This document shows, in pieces, positions 32,530-45,487 of a stretch of 64,000 nucleotides of DNA (the first letter of the stretch is position 1; every line of letters begins with the position of its first letter). Position numbers and translations under genes: made by a program. The notes below the pieces were generated by a model that was not told where the DNA came from, made no database searches, and saw only the letters and a program-made list of their open reading frames with translations. Origin of the DNA: Eopsaltria australis (Eukaryota > Chordata > Aves > Passeriformes > Petroicidae). The stretch covers positions 434,001 to 498,000 of the forward strand of contig JAVTVJ010000975.1 in the NCBI GenBank assembly GCA_034509425.1, written 5' to 3'.

Positions 32530-35500
32530 AGTAGCGGTGGTGTCGATTGATCCCGAATAGAGCAGTTCATTAATATGTGCATGAGAGCATGGCAGCCCCA
32601 AGGCTCAGACCCAGCCTCAGACTCCCCCTCCGTCCTCCAGACAAACCTCACGTCCTACCTGCTCTGCCTAAAGCACAGCTGGTTCAGGTGGAGCTGCCCA
32701 ACAACCTCGTGCAGGTTTTTGGGGGGTGTAACACAAACGTGGTGGGTGCACCGGGAACCTCAAGCCTTCCCTCAGCTCTTGGCACGTCTGTCTTCAAGAC
32801 GGTTGTAATAAAAAGTCAGGAAAAATGGGCTTTCGCCCTATCAGGGAAGGTGATTGGATGGTGTAAGGGAACTGTGTGGTTTTTAGTGCAGCTGTGATTA
32901 AAACAAAATAGTCTTAACGGGATGTTTTTGGACAGGAGCACTCACATTCCTGGTTTCCTTGGACTGGAATCCCTACCAAGTCTACAGGCCAACAGAAGTT
33001 GGCCAGGACTCTTCTGTTTCTATTTTATTTCTTAGACTGTCTGAACCTCTATAAAACCCTGTAGATTTCCCAAAATTCAATTATGGCTATTTCACCAGCC
33101 AGCCAGCGCTCACGATCTCTGCTTCCTGCAGATAAAAATTTTCGTGTCGGATTGACACGGAGACGAAGGGGATATGGAGAAGGGATCCAAGAAATCCTGT
33201 AGGAAGGAGTAAACACCTGTTTCTGTCCTGGTGTGTTCCCAGCAGGAGCTGACGTGGATTCCGCGGGGCTGAAGGAGCGATTCCCACATTTTGCTGTATC
33301 TCTGCAGCAGCACGAGCGAGGTGAGCGGGGCAGGGAGCAGCCAGAGCTCTGCCAGGGACCTCCAAGCCCCCAGATTCCTGAAAGGATCCCGGCTCTCCGC
33401 ACAACAACGCTGGAAAGGAGAAGGGAAGGAACCATCGTGCGTAAACCTGCATGAAAAGGTGCTAAACCCCGTGTACAAACCTGCTGTGTCTCGTGGCGCT
33501 CGCTCACAGCTCAGCTTTATTCCAGGCTGAGCTTTCCAAGGTGCCTTTCGCAGGAGCAGCATCGGAAAAGCACCCGAGCCTCGGTGGCATCCAGCCCTCG
33601 GAGGGAGCTGCGGCTGGGCAGCCACGGAATAAATGATGTGTTGTGCTAACAGGACACCCTGTGCTCTTTCCTGCCCAGTAAATATTGATGCTTGTCCAAT
33701 TTTGTGGCTGCTTGTGTTTGCCCTTGAATCCTCAGTCCCTCGCTATTTCCGAGCCTGATTTCCCTCGCTGTGAGGGACCAGCAGGTGAAAGGGCACCTCA
33801 AAGGTCACCTCCTGCGTAGGTTTAAGGAGTAAAAGCAGCAGATCTGCATCACTTTGGTGGTTCTGGGGTGGGCAGCGAAGTTCTGCAGGGAACTGGAAAA
33901 GTCGTGCTCATTTTTAGCCTTTCCTGCATTCAGGCAGCGCCTGCCCCTGGTTTTCCTGCAGGATCCAGTGATGGTTCAGCACGGCAGCTGTCACTGCTCA
34001 CACTTTACACCAGCGCCCAGCCCTCTCTCCAGGTGTTCTTTAGGCAATTAAGTTGGTGTGAGTGAAGGAAATCCTCGGCGTTTTCGACAGCCCGAGTGTC
34101 AGAGCTCTGCCGGCAGACTCTGGGGCTCGGGATGTTTTGTGCTGCTTTTCCACTTCCTCCTGATTCTGGTGGCTGGTCCGGATTCCCAACAGCACAACCA
34201 GCAGAGCCACCAGCTCCCATCATCTCCCTCAGCCTTGTGGTAACACTGGGCCTGCTTTTGGCAAGGTGAAGAGCCACACAAACCCCTCCCCTTCCCTGAT
34301 TTTTGGCTCTGGGAGTGCCTGCGGGATCTGCGGGAGGGAACCTGCCGAATCACCCGTGTGTGCCCACGCCCGGCTCCTGCTCCGTGCTGCACAGGCAGCC
34401 TCTCCTCTCCTCCATGTCATTTTGTGCTCACCAGAGCCTCAAGTTTTCCTAGAGAGGGAAGGGAAGCTTCTCTCTGTTCAGGGAAAGATGTTTGGGGATG
34501 TTTTCCTTCCTCACAAAGGGTTTGTGGCCTTTGCACATCAGGCACGCTGCTCGTTAAACACCCACGTGCTCTCAGCAGCCTCCTTTTACACAGGGAAAAA
34601 TCACCCGGGGAAAAATTCTGGGAAAGAATCCCAAAACGCGGAGGTAAAAATGTACAAAATGGACGAGGGGCAGCTTGGCTTTCTCAGCAGCTACAGCCAC
34701 CCTGAAAGCACCGAGGAGATAAAGCTGGGGTTGATAAAACAGAGCACCAGAGCTTTATGAACATCTTGCTCAAGCTCATTTAGGGAACAGAGAACAGTTT
34801 TAGTAATGCTTTTAGGAGTGCAGCTCCCTTCAGGCTGAGATCCCACGGGTGGCAGGCTGACACCCCCTTGGTGCTGCAGCCCTGGGGGTGTGGGGTCACT
34901 TGGGGTCACCCCATGGGCTTGGGGTGGCATCCCCAGGTCTGCGTAGCTGGGTGGCTGCAGGCTCCACCAGCTCCATCCTTTGGCAGCTCTTTGGAGCTCC
35001 CGCCCTGGATTCTGCATCTTCTGGACAGGGCAGGAAGGATCCATTCTGTGCAGTTGATGAAGTGGTCAGCAGCTCTTCACATCCAGCTGCTGCTGTTTGG
35101 GATGCCCAGCTCAAGGTGTCCCCTGCGCCAGAATTGTCACTCAAGCCCTTTGGTTTCCTGGGTTTGCATGAAGGTCTCCTGTCACTGTAAAATGGGAATT
35201 TTGCTCAGAGCTTGGTGGCTGGGGGGTCACACTGACCCCACAGTTTCTGCTCTCTGTGAAACCCAACTGTTTTAAACCCCCAGTTTCCATCCCTGGCCCA
35301 GCCCCTGCACACTCCGGAGCTCCAGGGAGATGCTGACGAGCTCCACACTCTGTAACAGGGGAAACATTTCATCACTCCCAGGTCTGGCAGCCACTGCCAC
35401 CATTCCTGCATCCCCAGCAATCCAAACCCAACTTTATTTTCCTTACAGCAGGAGAACACGACCCACCAGTCAGCACTGATGAGAACTCCAGCTGGAGCTT

Positions 35501-35579
35501 GCACAGGGGGTGGAGTTACCCCTGCTGGAGCAGCTCAGGCAAGAGAGGGTGTTCAGAAAAGAAGGATTCTCTGTGTGTT

Positions 35580-35880
35580 ACAGAATCATGGAGTCGTGGA
35601 AGAGCTTGGGTTGGAAGGGACCTTAAAGATCATCTTATTCCAGTGCCACCCCTGCCATGGGCAGGGACACCTTCCACTGTCCCAGGCTGCTCCAAGCCCA
35701 AACGTCCAGCCTGGCCTTGGGCACTGCCGGGGACAGCCACAGCAAATCTGGGAATTCCATCCCAGCCCCTCCCCACCCTCCCAGGGAACAATTCCTTCCC
35801 AATATCCCATCCATCGCTGCCCTCCACCACTTTGAAGCCATCTCCCCTTGACCTGTCTCTGCACGCTCTTAGAAAAAGCA
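35580..35880 (-). mobile_element. CR1 LINE 3' fragment, minus
   Basis: Reverse complement of the CR1 3' end: CTTGGGTTGGAAGGGACCTT, AAAGATCATCTTATTCCAGT, CCATGGGCAGGGACACCTTC, CAGCCACAGCAAATCTGGGA, ending in the CCATCTCCCCTTGACCTGTC segment. Confidence 0.92.
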
Positions 35881-35977
35881 TCTGAACTTTGGAAGCAGCC
35901 AGAAGGAGACACAAGGACTTTTCTCAGAGATCGTTTTAATTTAGTGACTGATTCTGATGAGGGCTGGCCCAGGTGCC

Positions 35978-35999
35978 CTCCCCTCCCCTCCCCTCCCAA
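35978..35999. repeat. (CCCTC)n microsatellite
   Basis: Four consecutive CCCTC-type pentamers. Confidence 0.85.
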
Positions 36000-36574
36000 T
36001 GTGCCAGAGGAGCCAGGAGGGGGTTTGGCACCCCAGCACAGACAGCAGTGTGCAAATTGTTATTATTGACAACAACACACTTCCCACCCTCTCATTGTGC
36101 TTTGAGTAAATATTTAAGCAGTGGAAACTTGGCTTGCACTTTCCCAGATTGGCAATCTGCTGGAAACTGAGATCCTGCCTGCATCCCCTCACAAAATCCC
36201 TGGGAACACTCAGAATATCTTTTTCACCACTCCCCCGGTTAATGTACACATTTTAATTATTATGCAGATTCCCGTTTAGGAAGTATTTGGATTTGGAAGT
36301 GTTTGACCATGTGGTAATCTTTAGGAAGAAGGTAAACATGTTCTTTGTTAAAGAAAATGTAAATAAAGAATTGCCCCAAAATATCTCCAAGAGGTTAAAT
36401 GCAGGACAATGGGAACCACATGGAAATGTTCCTGCTGTCCTTGAGCAGCAAACTCAGGGATGTTCCCAGTGACTTTGGGGACTGCAGCAGGAATTCTGCG
36501 GGGGTGAAATCCTGTCCCTGTAAGAAAAAGGAACCAACAGGGTAAGGAATTAACTGGGTTTGATGTTTTAAATT

Positions 36575-36805
36575 ACAGAATCCTAGACTGGTTTGGAAAG
36601 AATCTCAAAGCTCATCCCATCCCACCCCTGCCATGGGCAGGGACATCTCCCAGTGCCCCAGGCTGCTCCAAGCCCTGTCCAGCCTGGCCTTGGGCACTGC
36701 CAGGGATCCAGGGGCAGCCACAGCAAATCTGGGAATTCCACCCCAGCCCCTCCCAACAGAGAATTCCTTCCCAATATCCCATCTTATCCTTTGTCACCTC
36801 ATACC
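36575..36805 (-). mobile_element. CR1 LINE 3' fragment, minus
   Basis: CTAGACTGGTTTGGAAAGAA followed by CCTGCCATGGGCAGGGACAT, CCAGGGATCCAGGGGCAGCC and a CCTTCCCAATATCCCAT end. A small internal deletion removes part of the CACCCTCCCAGGGAACAA segment seen in the 35.6 kb copy. Confidence 0.9.
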
Positions 36806-37139
36806 TGGCTTAGATGACCCCAATTACTTAAAGAGCCATTAATTTACAGAGATGCCACAGCTACGCCGTCCATCCTCACCCTGCACAGGGATCTGAGCTC
36901 ATCCACAGGGTCCCTGCTCATTTTTGAGCTGTTTTTCCTCCTTGTGCAATCCCCGCAGTGGGATTTGGGCTATTCCCACACTGCTGGAGCTGCAGGAGAG
37001 CATTTCCTGGTGGGATCTGATGGCTCTCAGGCCAGCTCCTGACCCGGTGGCAGCAGTGGCAGCTCTGTCCTGCACCCCCTGCAGCAGCACCAGATGTGAC
37101 AGGCCCTTGGTGGGGTCTGTCCCTGTTCCATGCAGCTGA

Positions 37140-37380
37140 CAAAGAGCTTTGTGACGTTAAGCCGATGACAATTTTTACATGTGTAATCAGTTTAATTACA
37201 CAAGCAGTTTACAATATTTTCCTACCCAGGTAAGGAATTCTGTATGAATTTCAAAACTAATTGCAGCACATTAACACTGCTAAAGGAAACAGGAGCATTT
37301 GCAATTCATGCATTATTTTGCGTTCAGATGTAATTAATTTGGATTAATTTCTAATGAACTCGTTTAGCTTGTAATCAAGA
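37140..37380. promoter_or_regulatory. Candidate regulatory block
   Basis: AT-rich unique stretch with CAGTTTAATTACACAAG, ATGTAATTAATTTGGATTAA and TTTCTAATGAACTCG. Homeodomain-type cores are clustered. Texture-based call only. Confidence 0.25.
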
Positions 37381-37974
37381 ACTTCTTTTCCTGGGCTGGG
37401 GAAATGCCTGTGAATTTTCCCTCCAAGCTCTCTTGCACAACCTCTGCCCCGAGCTGTGTGTGTGGAACAATGGAGAGGCAGATTTACAGGGTGTCAGCTC
37501 TGCCCTGGGCCTGAGGAAAGATGAATTAAGCCTTGTCTCAGAAATGGAACATACACACTTCAAACCAATTGTTATTAGCCAAGATACGGCCTGGGTCACG
37601 CTGAGTTCTGTGTGAAGAACTCCTGTGAGTAATTTACCTCCAGGGTTCTTTACAGTCAGAATTTATTTAAGTTTTTTTCAGGTCGTGCATAAGTTCTTTC
37701 AGTGTCCCACTTAGTTTTCAGGAAGATAAAAACAAACACTGACCAGGATTTGGGGTTGTTTTCAACTATTTCCTGCGTGCTCGTGCAATCATTGGTCATG
37801 ATGGGGAAACCTCTGGGGGTGCAAATGTTGTCAAGGAGGAAAAGGTGAGTTTGGTCTTGTCTAAGTTCAGAGAACTTGGAGCAGAGATGTAGATGAATGC
37901 TGGGGGCTCGAGTAGCCAAGAGAATAACTGGAGCAGAAAGAAGAATTTTTGTTCTGCCATTTGCAATTAAAAGT

Positions 37975-38097
37975 CAGAGAATCCCAGAATGGTTTGGGTT
38001 GGAAAGGACCTTAAAGCCCATCCCATTCCACTCCGTGTCACGGGCAGGAACACCATCCACTATCCCAGGCTGCTCCCAGCCCTGCCCAGCCCGGCCC
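37975..38097 (-). mobile_element. CR1 LINE extreme 3' fragment, minus
   Basis: AGAGAATCCCAGAATGGTTT then GGGTTGGAAAGGACCTTAAA, CACGGGCAGGAACACCATCC and CTATCCCAGGCTGCTCCCAG; breaks off after the CCCAGCCCGGCC segment. Confidence 0.9.
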
Positions 38098-38335
38098 TGA
38101 AAAATGCTCAGACTTTTGTATTTGAACACCTATAAAATGGGGATAGTCACGATTTAAATGTGGAATTGAAACTGCAAAAATTCAAAGAAAACTACAAGAA
38201 TTCTGCACGTTGTTCCTTAAGCTGCTCTGAGTCCCTCCGTGGGCAGCACCCCCCTTCTCCTGTGCCCTGAGGAGGAGGATGGAAGGATGGCCTCCAGCCA
38301 GGCTTTCCAGAGAAGGAGCTGCAGAATGTAAATGA

Positions 38336-38357
38336 AAACAACAACAACAACAACAAA
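38336..38357. repeat. (CAA)n microsatellite
   Basis: About six ACA/CAA triplets ending in an A-run, in unique sequence. Confidence 0.85.
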
Positions 38358-38694
38358 AAATCAGATTTGGGCACAGAAGAAATGCATTGCCCACCAATTG
38401 CATTTTTCCTGATTCCTGTCCAGCTCTCCAATTGGCACAACCTCGTTTAGCTTCAAAGGCCTAAGAAAATTCCAGCCTGAGGCTCTTGGATGGGGGCTGA
38501 GTGTGGCTCTTATCATACAAGTCCTGGGGAATAATTTGAGGGCAAATGTCCATCCCAGCTCTCTTACCCTGAGATCCCCAATGTTTGCCCTGGGCCACGG
38601 AGGAACGCAGAAAATGTGGGCAGTCCTTAGACCAGTTTCACATGAAAAATGTGTAAAATTGTTAAATTTTATGTTAAATCCCAGTTCCTGTAGA

Positions 38695-38855
38695 GGATCG
38701 TCCTGGAGCATCCCTGGCAGTGTCCAAGGCTGGGTTGGGCCGGGCTTGGAGCACCCTGGGACAGTGGGAGCTGTCCTGGCCCATGGAATGGGAATGAGAT
38801 GATTTTAAGGTCCCTCCCAACCCAAACCAGTCTGGAATTCTGTGTTTCTTGGAAA
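38695..38855 (+). mobile_element. CR1 LINE extreme 3' fragment, plus
   Basis: Sense order GCATCCCTGGCAGTGTCCAA, GGGACAGTGGGAGCTGTCCT, TTTTAAGGTCCCTCCCAACC and a CAAACCAGTCTGGAATTCTGTG end. Confidence 0.9.
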
Positions 38856-40959
38856 TAAATAACCTGAAAACACCTCTTGGAAGCAAACTGCTGTTAATCC
38901 TTGAATGACAACTCTCAGGAAAGAGCCAAATGAGTGAATTCCATCAAACACCTGAAATCCAGGGCTCTGTGTCCCCACAGAACCATGGAGTGCAACCAGG
39001 AAATGAAATTATCCATGAATCCATCACCCATGAATGGCCCCTGCCTCCATCATTCCCAGGGACAGGGACACCAAAACACCTCCAGGGGAGCTGGGGGGTC
39101 CCTGAAGGGATCCCAGCTGGATGAAGGGCATGGAGATCATCCTCCTCCTCCTCACTAGAGTCCTCCTGGCCTTGCTCCTGCTGCCAGCAAGGCAATTCCA
39201 AGAGTGAGGGTGATGGGAACCTTGCTGGAAAGGGGATGAGCACTGATGGAAAGGAAGACAGAAGACTTTAAACTTTAACTAATACTTTTCCCCTCCACCA
39301 GGATTTGTCCAGAGAGACACAGGAACAGCCAACCTCGCCTTGGCTACCAGCAAACTGCGAGCATTTAAATACAATTAATGCAAAACGCCATTTAATTATC
39401 ACTGTCTTCCCTCATTTGCAGCACATGGATGATATTCTAGTGGGTTGTGACTCCATGGAAAGTCTCGTGAGCAGCACTCACTGAGCTGGAGCTCTGTTGG
39501 TGTAACTGGAACTCCACAAAGGATTATTTTTATTTTTGACATCCATTTTAAAGAAAATTCAAACCTAAGTGGCAGCTTCTGTTCCAGCTCTCAGCAGAGC
39601 CATTCGGCCCCCAAAATAAACTGTTGCTTTAGCATTTATTTGTGCACAAAGCCAGGCACATTTGTTTGCAGAGATCAAAGTGCATCTCCAGTTTATGGAC
39701 GAGGCTGTGGCTGTGGCAGAGCTGGGGGAGCCCTCCCTGGGTGTTTGAGCAGGGTGTGCTCAAACACAGCTCAGCAGCCAGAAAATCACACAGAGCCCTG
39801 GGCTCCAGGGGCACCCACGAGCCCTTTGTAGGCTCAGTTTGGGATTTCAGAGGGGAATCAGACGTTTCCCAGTGTCTCCATTCCCCTCTCAAAGCGCAGG
39901 GCAGCAAACAGGCTCTGCTGAGGGGATGTAAAGAGGATTCCAGCTGGGAGGACGTGTTGGGATCTGAAGCCTCATGCCGGAGCAGCTCCTTGCTGCTGGA
40001 GATGAATCCCAGCATCTTCCCCTTCTCCGCCTGGAGGGGAGCAGAGCTCCAACTGTCCAAGGGGACCTTCCACAGCATTTTTCTCATCCCATCCCTTGGG
40101 AATGAGCGGTGAGATCCACGGGGAAATAAAAGTTAATGATGATTGTGCATCTGAACCCTGGCAGGGCTGGAATTCAGGGGATCAAGGACTGTGAGAGCCT
40201 CTGAACAGAATCAGAGTCACCTCGTGTTCTTCAGACACTCCCCACTGGGCAGACACTTGGAATAGCTGATGGAAATTTAATGGTATTTAATAAAGCATCT
40301 GCAGAGGGGAAAAGATCAGTTCAATATCAGAGAGAGCAGGACGAGTGCTCTGGCTGCATTTCCATGGCCAGCCTGGTTCCATTTCTATCATCACTTTACC
40401 AACATTTTAGCCTTTATTATTTGGATACAAAAAAACAGCAAACCCAAAAATCAGCTCCAGGAGCAGCCCAACCTTGTCAAGGACGTGGTGGATTTTAGCT
40501 GAGGTTGATTTCTGCTAGGTGAGGACAGAGCAAACTATTGGCAGTTGCTGTGCACGACGGGGTTGATCTTTAAAGCATCAATTCACGGGGTGTTTGTCTC
40601 TCCCCGTGCCTGCTGTCTGCAAATCCTTTAGCAGGCACAGATCTGGGGCAGTCCTGACCACAGCAGCATATTTTATTTGTGGAAAATCAGTTTTGTATTG
40701 TAATAAAGAATATTTGCTGTGGCAGCCCAGGGTTGTTTTTTTTCTGGAGACTGATTTATACCTGTCCAGACAGCTAAAGAAAAATGCCTTAACTGCTCAA
40801 TTCTATTATCCTAAGTATCGACTCCCAAATTCCTGCAGTGAACTGACAGTGCATTTCTGATTAAAAATGAATTCTAATTAATTTTAGGAACAGAAAGAAA
40901 CAAAAGTAAAACCACGAGCTGCTACCTGACACCGTGGATGGGAATGGTCTGGTATGGAT

Positions 40960-41115
40960 GGAGGGCTGGAAGTGTGTGAAGAGATCCTGGAATCCCACAG
41001 CGGGCTGGGTTGGAGGAACCCTAAAGCTCATTTTTCATGGGATGCCTTCCACCATCCCAGGCTGCTCCAACCCCCTTCCAGCTTGGCCTCAGACACTTCC
41101 AGGGATGTGTCCAAG
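40960..41115 (-). mobile_element. Diverged CR1 3' fragment, minus
   Basis: GGGCTGGGTTGGAGGAACCC, TAAAGCTCATTTTTCATGGG, CCTTCCACCATCCCAGGCTG and GGCCTCAGACACTTCCAGGG are recognisable; more diverged than neighbouring copies. Confidence 0.7.
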
Positions 41116-41759
41116 GGTGGAATTAGTTCTGGTCCATGGTGGAGCTGAGCTGGATCCTCTGGCAAGACTTGACAAGGCAGGAGGGAAACCTTCAGTGAGA
41201 ACATCACAGAAAGCTCCTTCCTAAAGTGTCCTCTTGAAGATAATTCTGCTGTGAGAGGGTCCACAGATCTGGAATTGGGGGTTCAGCAGCTCAGCCCCAT
41301 GATGGGAGGCAGGAATGCCAAATAGAACAGCACCAGGAGGGAGGGATGAGCATTCCTGGCTGGGAGAGACAGAGGGAGGGGGAGCTGAAGGAATGAAAAG
41401 CCAGGAATGGCTCAGGTTGGGAACATCCTGTGTTTCTGATCTTTGCAAGGGAGTGCCTCTCTGACGCTGCTCTCTCAGGTCTCCTGACCAGACCCATTCC
41501 TGGCTGGTCCCGTTTTTCTCACTGGGATGTTTCTATTTACAGCACCTTGAGATGGGTGTCAGGGGCAGCCCTGCAGCCTGGGCTGGGCCAGCTTAACCCT
41601 GAGAGGCTCAGCTCAGCTGGGACAGGCTTAACATCCCCCAAATCAGCTGCCCAATGAGGGGGTTCCTCCTTTGGGAATCTGCTTTCCAGTGGGGAGCTCC
41701 AAGAAGTACCCAGGGACTGATTGTGGCATCCTCCCTCCCACTCACCCTCCCCACATCCT

Positions 41760-41850
41760 GATTTCCACGGGCTCCTTCCACAATCCCAGGTTCCTCCCAG
41801 CCCTGTCCAGCCTGGCCTGGAGCACTCCCAGGGATGGGAATGCAGGTGAC
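41760..41850 (-). mobile_element. Short CR1 fragment, minus
   Basis: CTCCTTCCACAATCCCAGGT then CCCAGCCCTGTCCAGCCTGG and GGAGCACTCCCAGGGATGGG. Confidence 0.65.
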
Positions 41851-43539
41851 ACGGGAAAAACAAGCAGTGGAAATGGGAAAGAGGTCGCTCACACAGGCAG
41901 CATTCATTAAAAATCCAGCCCTCAAACCCTGTTTATTTAACATTTTGTTTGCTTGTTTCTAATCCTTTAATATAAACTCGTCATTTTAAATTATTTTAGA
42001 TGCAACCAGAGCCCATTTTTTTCTGATTTAAACCAGTTATAAATACAATTTTCTCGTTGCAAAGCGAAGGAGTCCCTAAAGCGGTTCCAGATGCCAGACA
42101 TGGACATTTGTAACATTCCTACTGCAGGGATAACTTTGGATATTGGATCCAAAGCAACAAGTTTAACAAACAAGACACTGATACATGGAGAGATAACTCG
42201 GTGAGGAGAAAAAAAATCAGGCTCTAAAATTTCCATGAAACTTCTCCAATTTGCACAGAGAGTTTTACAGACATTGGTTTAAGCAAAGGTACAGCTCAAA
42301 AATGAAACCTGAAAAAGTGTGGAAGAACTGGACTGGGGAGAAAGTGAAATAAAAAGGAAGGAAGAGGCAAAGGAAGAGAATAAAGAGTCAGGAAAAAGAT
42401 GGGGACTTAAAGAAGAAGTGCAAAATGTCAAAAGAGAAAAGCAGAAAACCAAAAGAAATGCCAAGGAAGAATAATTTCAACAAGGCAGGAATAAAGAATT
42501 GAGCTGCATGGGGAAAAGTGCAAGAAATACCAGGAGTTACAGTGCTCTAAAGACAACAAAAGTGTGAAAATACTCGGGAGGAAAGAGGAAATATGAAAAA
42601 CCTCATTTTGTATTAATTGTGTTCCCTTTCAGACAGCACATTCCAAGGCTGGAAAAGCGGCTGTAATGAGATTATTGTTTACAGCAGGTTATTTATTCCT
42701 CAGCTGCTTCCTGCCCAGCCCGGCTGGGTTTGATCTCATTCTGTCAAACCTTGCAGTGGAGCCCTTGAGTTGTTACCTGAAAATAAAGACTTAATCACGC
42801 CAATGGATTTGGAACAAAAATCCACATTACAGCCCCATTTTTTCCTGAAGGCTTTGTATGATCACCCAAAGCTCAGGCTGCAGCTTTACAGCTCCTGAGC
42901 TGTTGATGGCTGGGGGCTTGGGTTGTTCCTTGACCTTGAGCAGCTCAGGTTTGGGGTGGCAATCACCCACAATCTGCCCTTCAGTGCAATGCCAAGAAAC
43001 ACGAATTAAATTAAACATCGGAGCCCAAATATTTATACAGAATAATCAGGTCAAATCCTTTAATTGTTGTTGAAAATTGCTGCCCTGGCAGCACGGCAGA
43101 GCTTTGTATTTTTGGGGAAAAGAACATTGGAAAACAGGCGTGAAACCCCCCGAAGAAGCAATTAACTGAATAATCCCAGGAATACACTGAGGAAGCAAGT
43201 GGGAAATGTTGGATGGAGATGTGGTTATAGAGGGAAAATTATTTTATTATCATGTGTTTTAAACAAGCAGGTGCCCACATTTTTCATGCAACGGCGCAAT
43301 TGCGTTAGACACCAAAATCAGATTTTAACCTACTTTAAAATGTTCTCCTTCCCCTCCACTCTGGGCTCTGAAAGTGTGGTTTTTGTCACCATTCTCGTGG
43401 CTTTCAGAGCCTGTTTTAACCAGCCCACAATTACCAGACCATCTCCTTCATGAACTTCCTCATTAAGGGGAGCCCAAGACAAAAAACGAGCCTGGTCCTT
43501 TAAAAGTTTATCCCCGTGGCACCATCGTGTAAGCATCCA

Positions 43540-44500
43540 TATGGGACAGTAAAAATGGAAGACGACACATTAAATGACATTATTATAAAATGCAATACTC
43601 TTGGAATGATCCCTTATTAAATTAGGCTCTATGATCTGAGATGAATTTCCCCGATCCCTAATCCATCACCAGAGAAATATTAAAAGATAGGTCTCAACTG
43701 GCATTAGAATCGCACTCAGTCTCTACTTTCATTATTTTGAATTAGGGTGCTACTGGGGGGAAGCCTCTTAATGAGAATTAGAGTGATTCACTGGCCTCCT
43801 TTTGGATTTTGACAAGTAAAATATTAACTCTTCAGTCACAGCTGTCGGAATTAAAATACTTGGCAGCCACAGATGCACAAATTAAATTGGCCTTTATGTT
43901 TCCATATTGCTGACCTCCTTAGAGGCAAAAACATCAAACCCAACAATAACAGCAAACCCACAGCATGTCATTCCTTGGAAGGAAATATATTTATTGAAGT
44001 TTTTATATTTGTTTCAGTTTTGAACACATAATTGAACAAATACGGGACGTTTCTACAAAAGGCTCTTATTTTAATTTTGCGTTCTGTAAAACTTCAGCTA
44101 CAAATCAGCTCCTCTGAACCATTAATCAGGCAATAAAATAATAAATGAAGTTATTTCGGGGATTTCTTAACTGTTTAAACCAACATAAATCAGATTTACA
44201 TGCGGTGCATCAGTGAAAACATCTTAATGGCTTTGACTGGCATTTCTTAGGGATTGTTTCTCTGGTTTTAATAGATCCTTTTTCTTAGAAACAATATCTG
44301 AAAATGCACAATTATTGCAAAAGAACAAGGCTTTTTATTAGCAGCGCTCCAGTTGGGAACAGCAAAACAAGCTGGAGTTTAGCAATGTCAAGAAAAGATC
44401 CTTTCTGATCTTTCCCCCTCTTTTTTGATTTACTGCCGTGGCAATGGAATTTCAATTAGTCTCAGTTAAACGTGTCTCAATTAAGTGCATTTTAATTATA
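43540..44500. promoter_or_regulatory. Large candidate enhancer block in the desert
   Basis: Nearly 1 kb of repeat-free AT-rich sequence with varied, non-decayed texture: CATCCATATGGGACAG, CATTATTATAAAATGCAATA, CTTATTAAATTAGGC, CTTAATGAGAATTAGAG, CAAATTAAATTGGCC, TCACAGCTGTCGG (E-box), ATTAATCAGGCAATAAAAT and CTCAATTAAGTGCATTTTAA. It lies about 14-18 kb downstream of the SHOX2 start. Candidate only; alignment was not possible. Confidence 0.4.
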
Positions 44501-45371
44501 ATAAGAGTTTCTAAAGTGGAATTTGCAGCACGGAAAAGAAGGGAACTGCACAGAAGTGATGGAGAGGTGGCTTTATTATTTTTTTAAGCTGCCCTTAAAC
44601 TCCCTGATGCATCACACCCACGCCAGGCCAGGGTTTGTCATCCTTTCTGTGTCTCTGGTCACCTCCAGGCTCTCCCTCGTCCCTGCCGATCCCTCATTGA
44701 TCCCAGCAGGGGGACAGTGATGGATGGACGGAGCCCTCTCACCCTTCGCCTCCAATCCCGGGATGAACTCCCTGGATCTGCTCTGTGTTGGGGGAACCGG
44801 GGGCTGACAGGCACAGAGGGTGAATTTATGAATTTTGGCTGCTTGGGAGAGGCTCCTCACACTCAGGAGATTCCCGGAATTCCTGGGAGCACAGGTTGGG
44901 ATTTGCTGACGTGGGGAGGAGAGGCTGAAGCGCTGACAGGATGAAGCAGCTCGTGTTTGATGGGAGGAAATGGAGTTTGTTTCCCACTTGCTGCTTTCCC
45001 AGTTTTCACTCATCCATAACCAGCCCGGGGAAGGTGCTGCCTCTCCTGCTCCTGACAGGGGAGTTTCAGAGCTGATAATGCAGCATCGTTGGTATCTAAA
45101 ATAACCCAGCTCTGAAACCTTGATATTTGGGAATATCCTGTTATTCCCTGGCCTGAATCTGCTGGATGCATTTGCACATTTGTGGTTCCCCCTCTCCACA
45201 GGCAGCTGGGAGCACCTCCCCAGTGACACGGGGCACTCTTGCTGTGCTCAGGGCAAAGAAACCGGCCTCAAATGGTGCCAGGGGAGGTTCAGGTCGGATA
45301 TCTGGGAAGATTTCTTCTCTAGAGGGGTTGCCCTGTGGCAGGGCAGTGGTGGAGTCCCCATCCCTGCAGGG

Positions 45372-45487
45372 ACTTAACAGCCCTGGGCATGTGGCACATG
45401 GGGACATGGTCAGGGGTGGCCTTGGCAGAGCTGGGAATGGTTGGACTCGATGGTCTGAGAGGGCTTTTCCAACCTGAATTATTCTTG
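45372..45487 (+). mobile_element. CR1-like 3' end of another subfamily, plus
   Basis: GGGACATGGTCAGGGGTGGC, GGAATGGTTGGACTCGATGG and TCTGAGAGGGCTTTTCCAAC then CTGAATTATTCT. The GGACTCGATG form separates it from the other copies. Confidence 0.75.
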
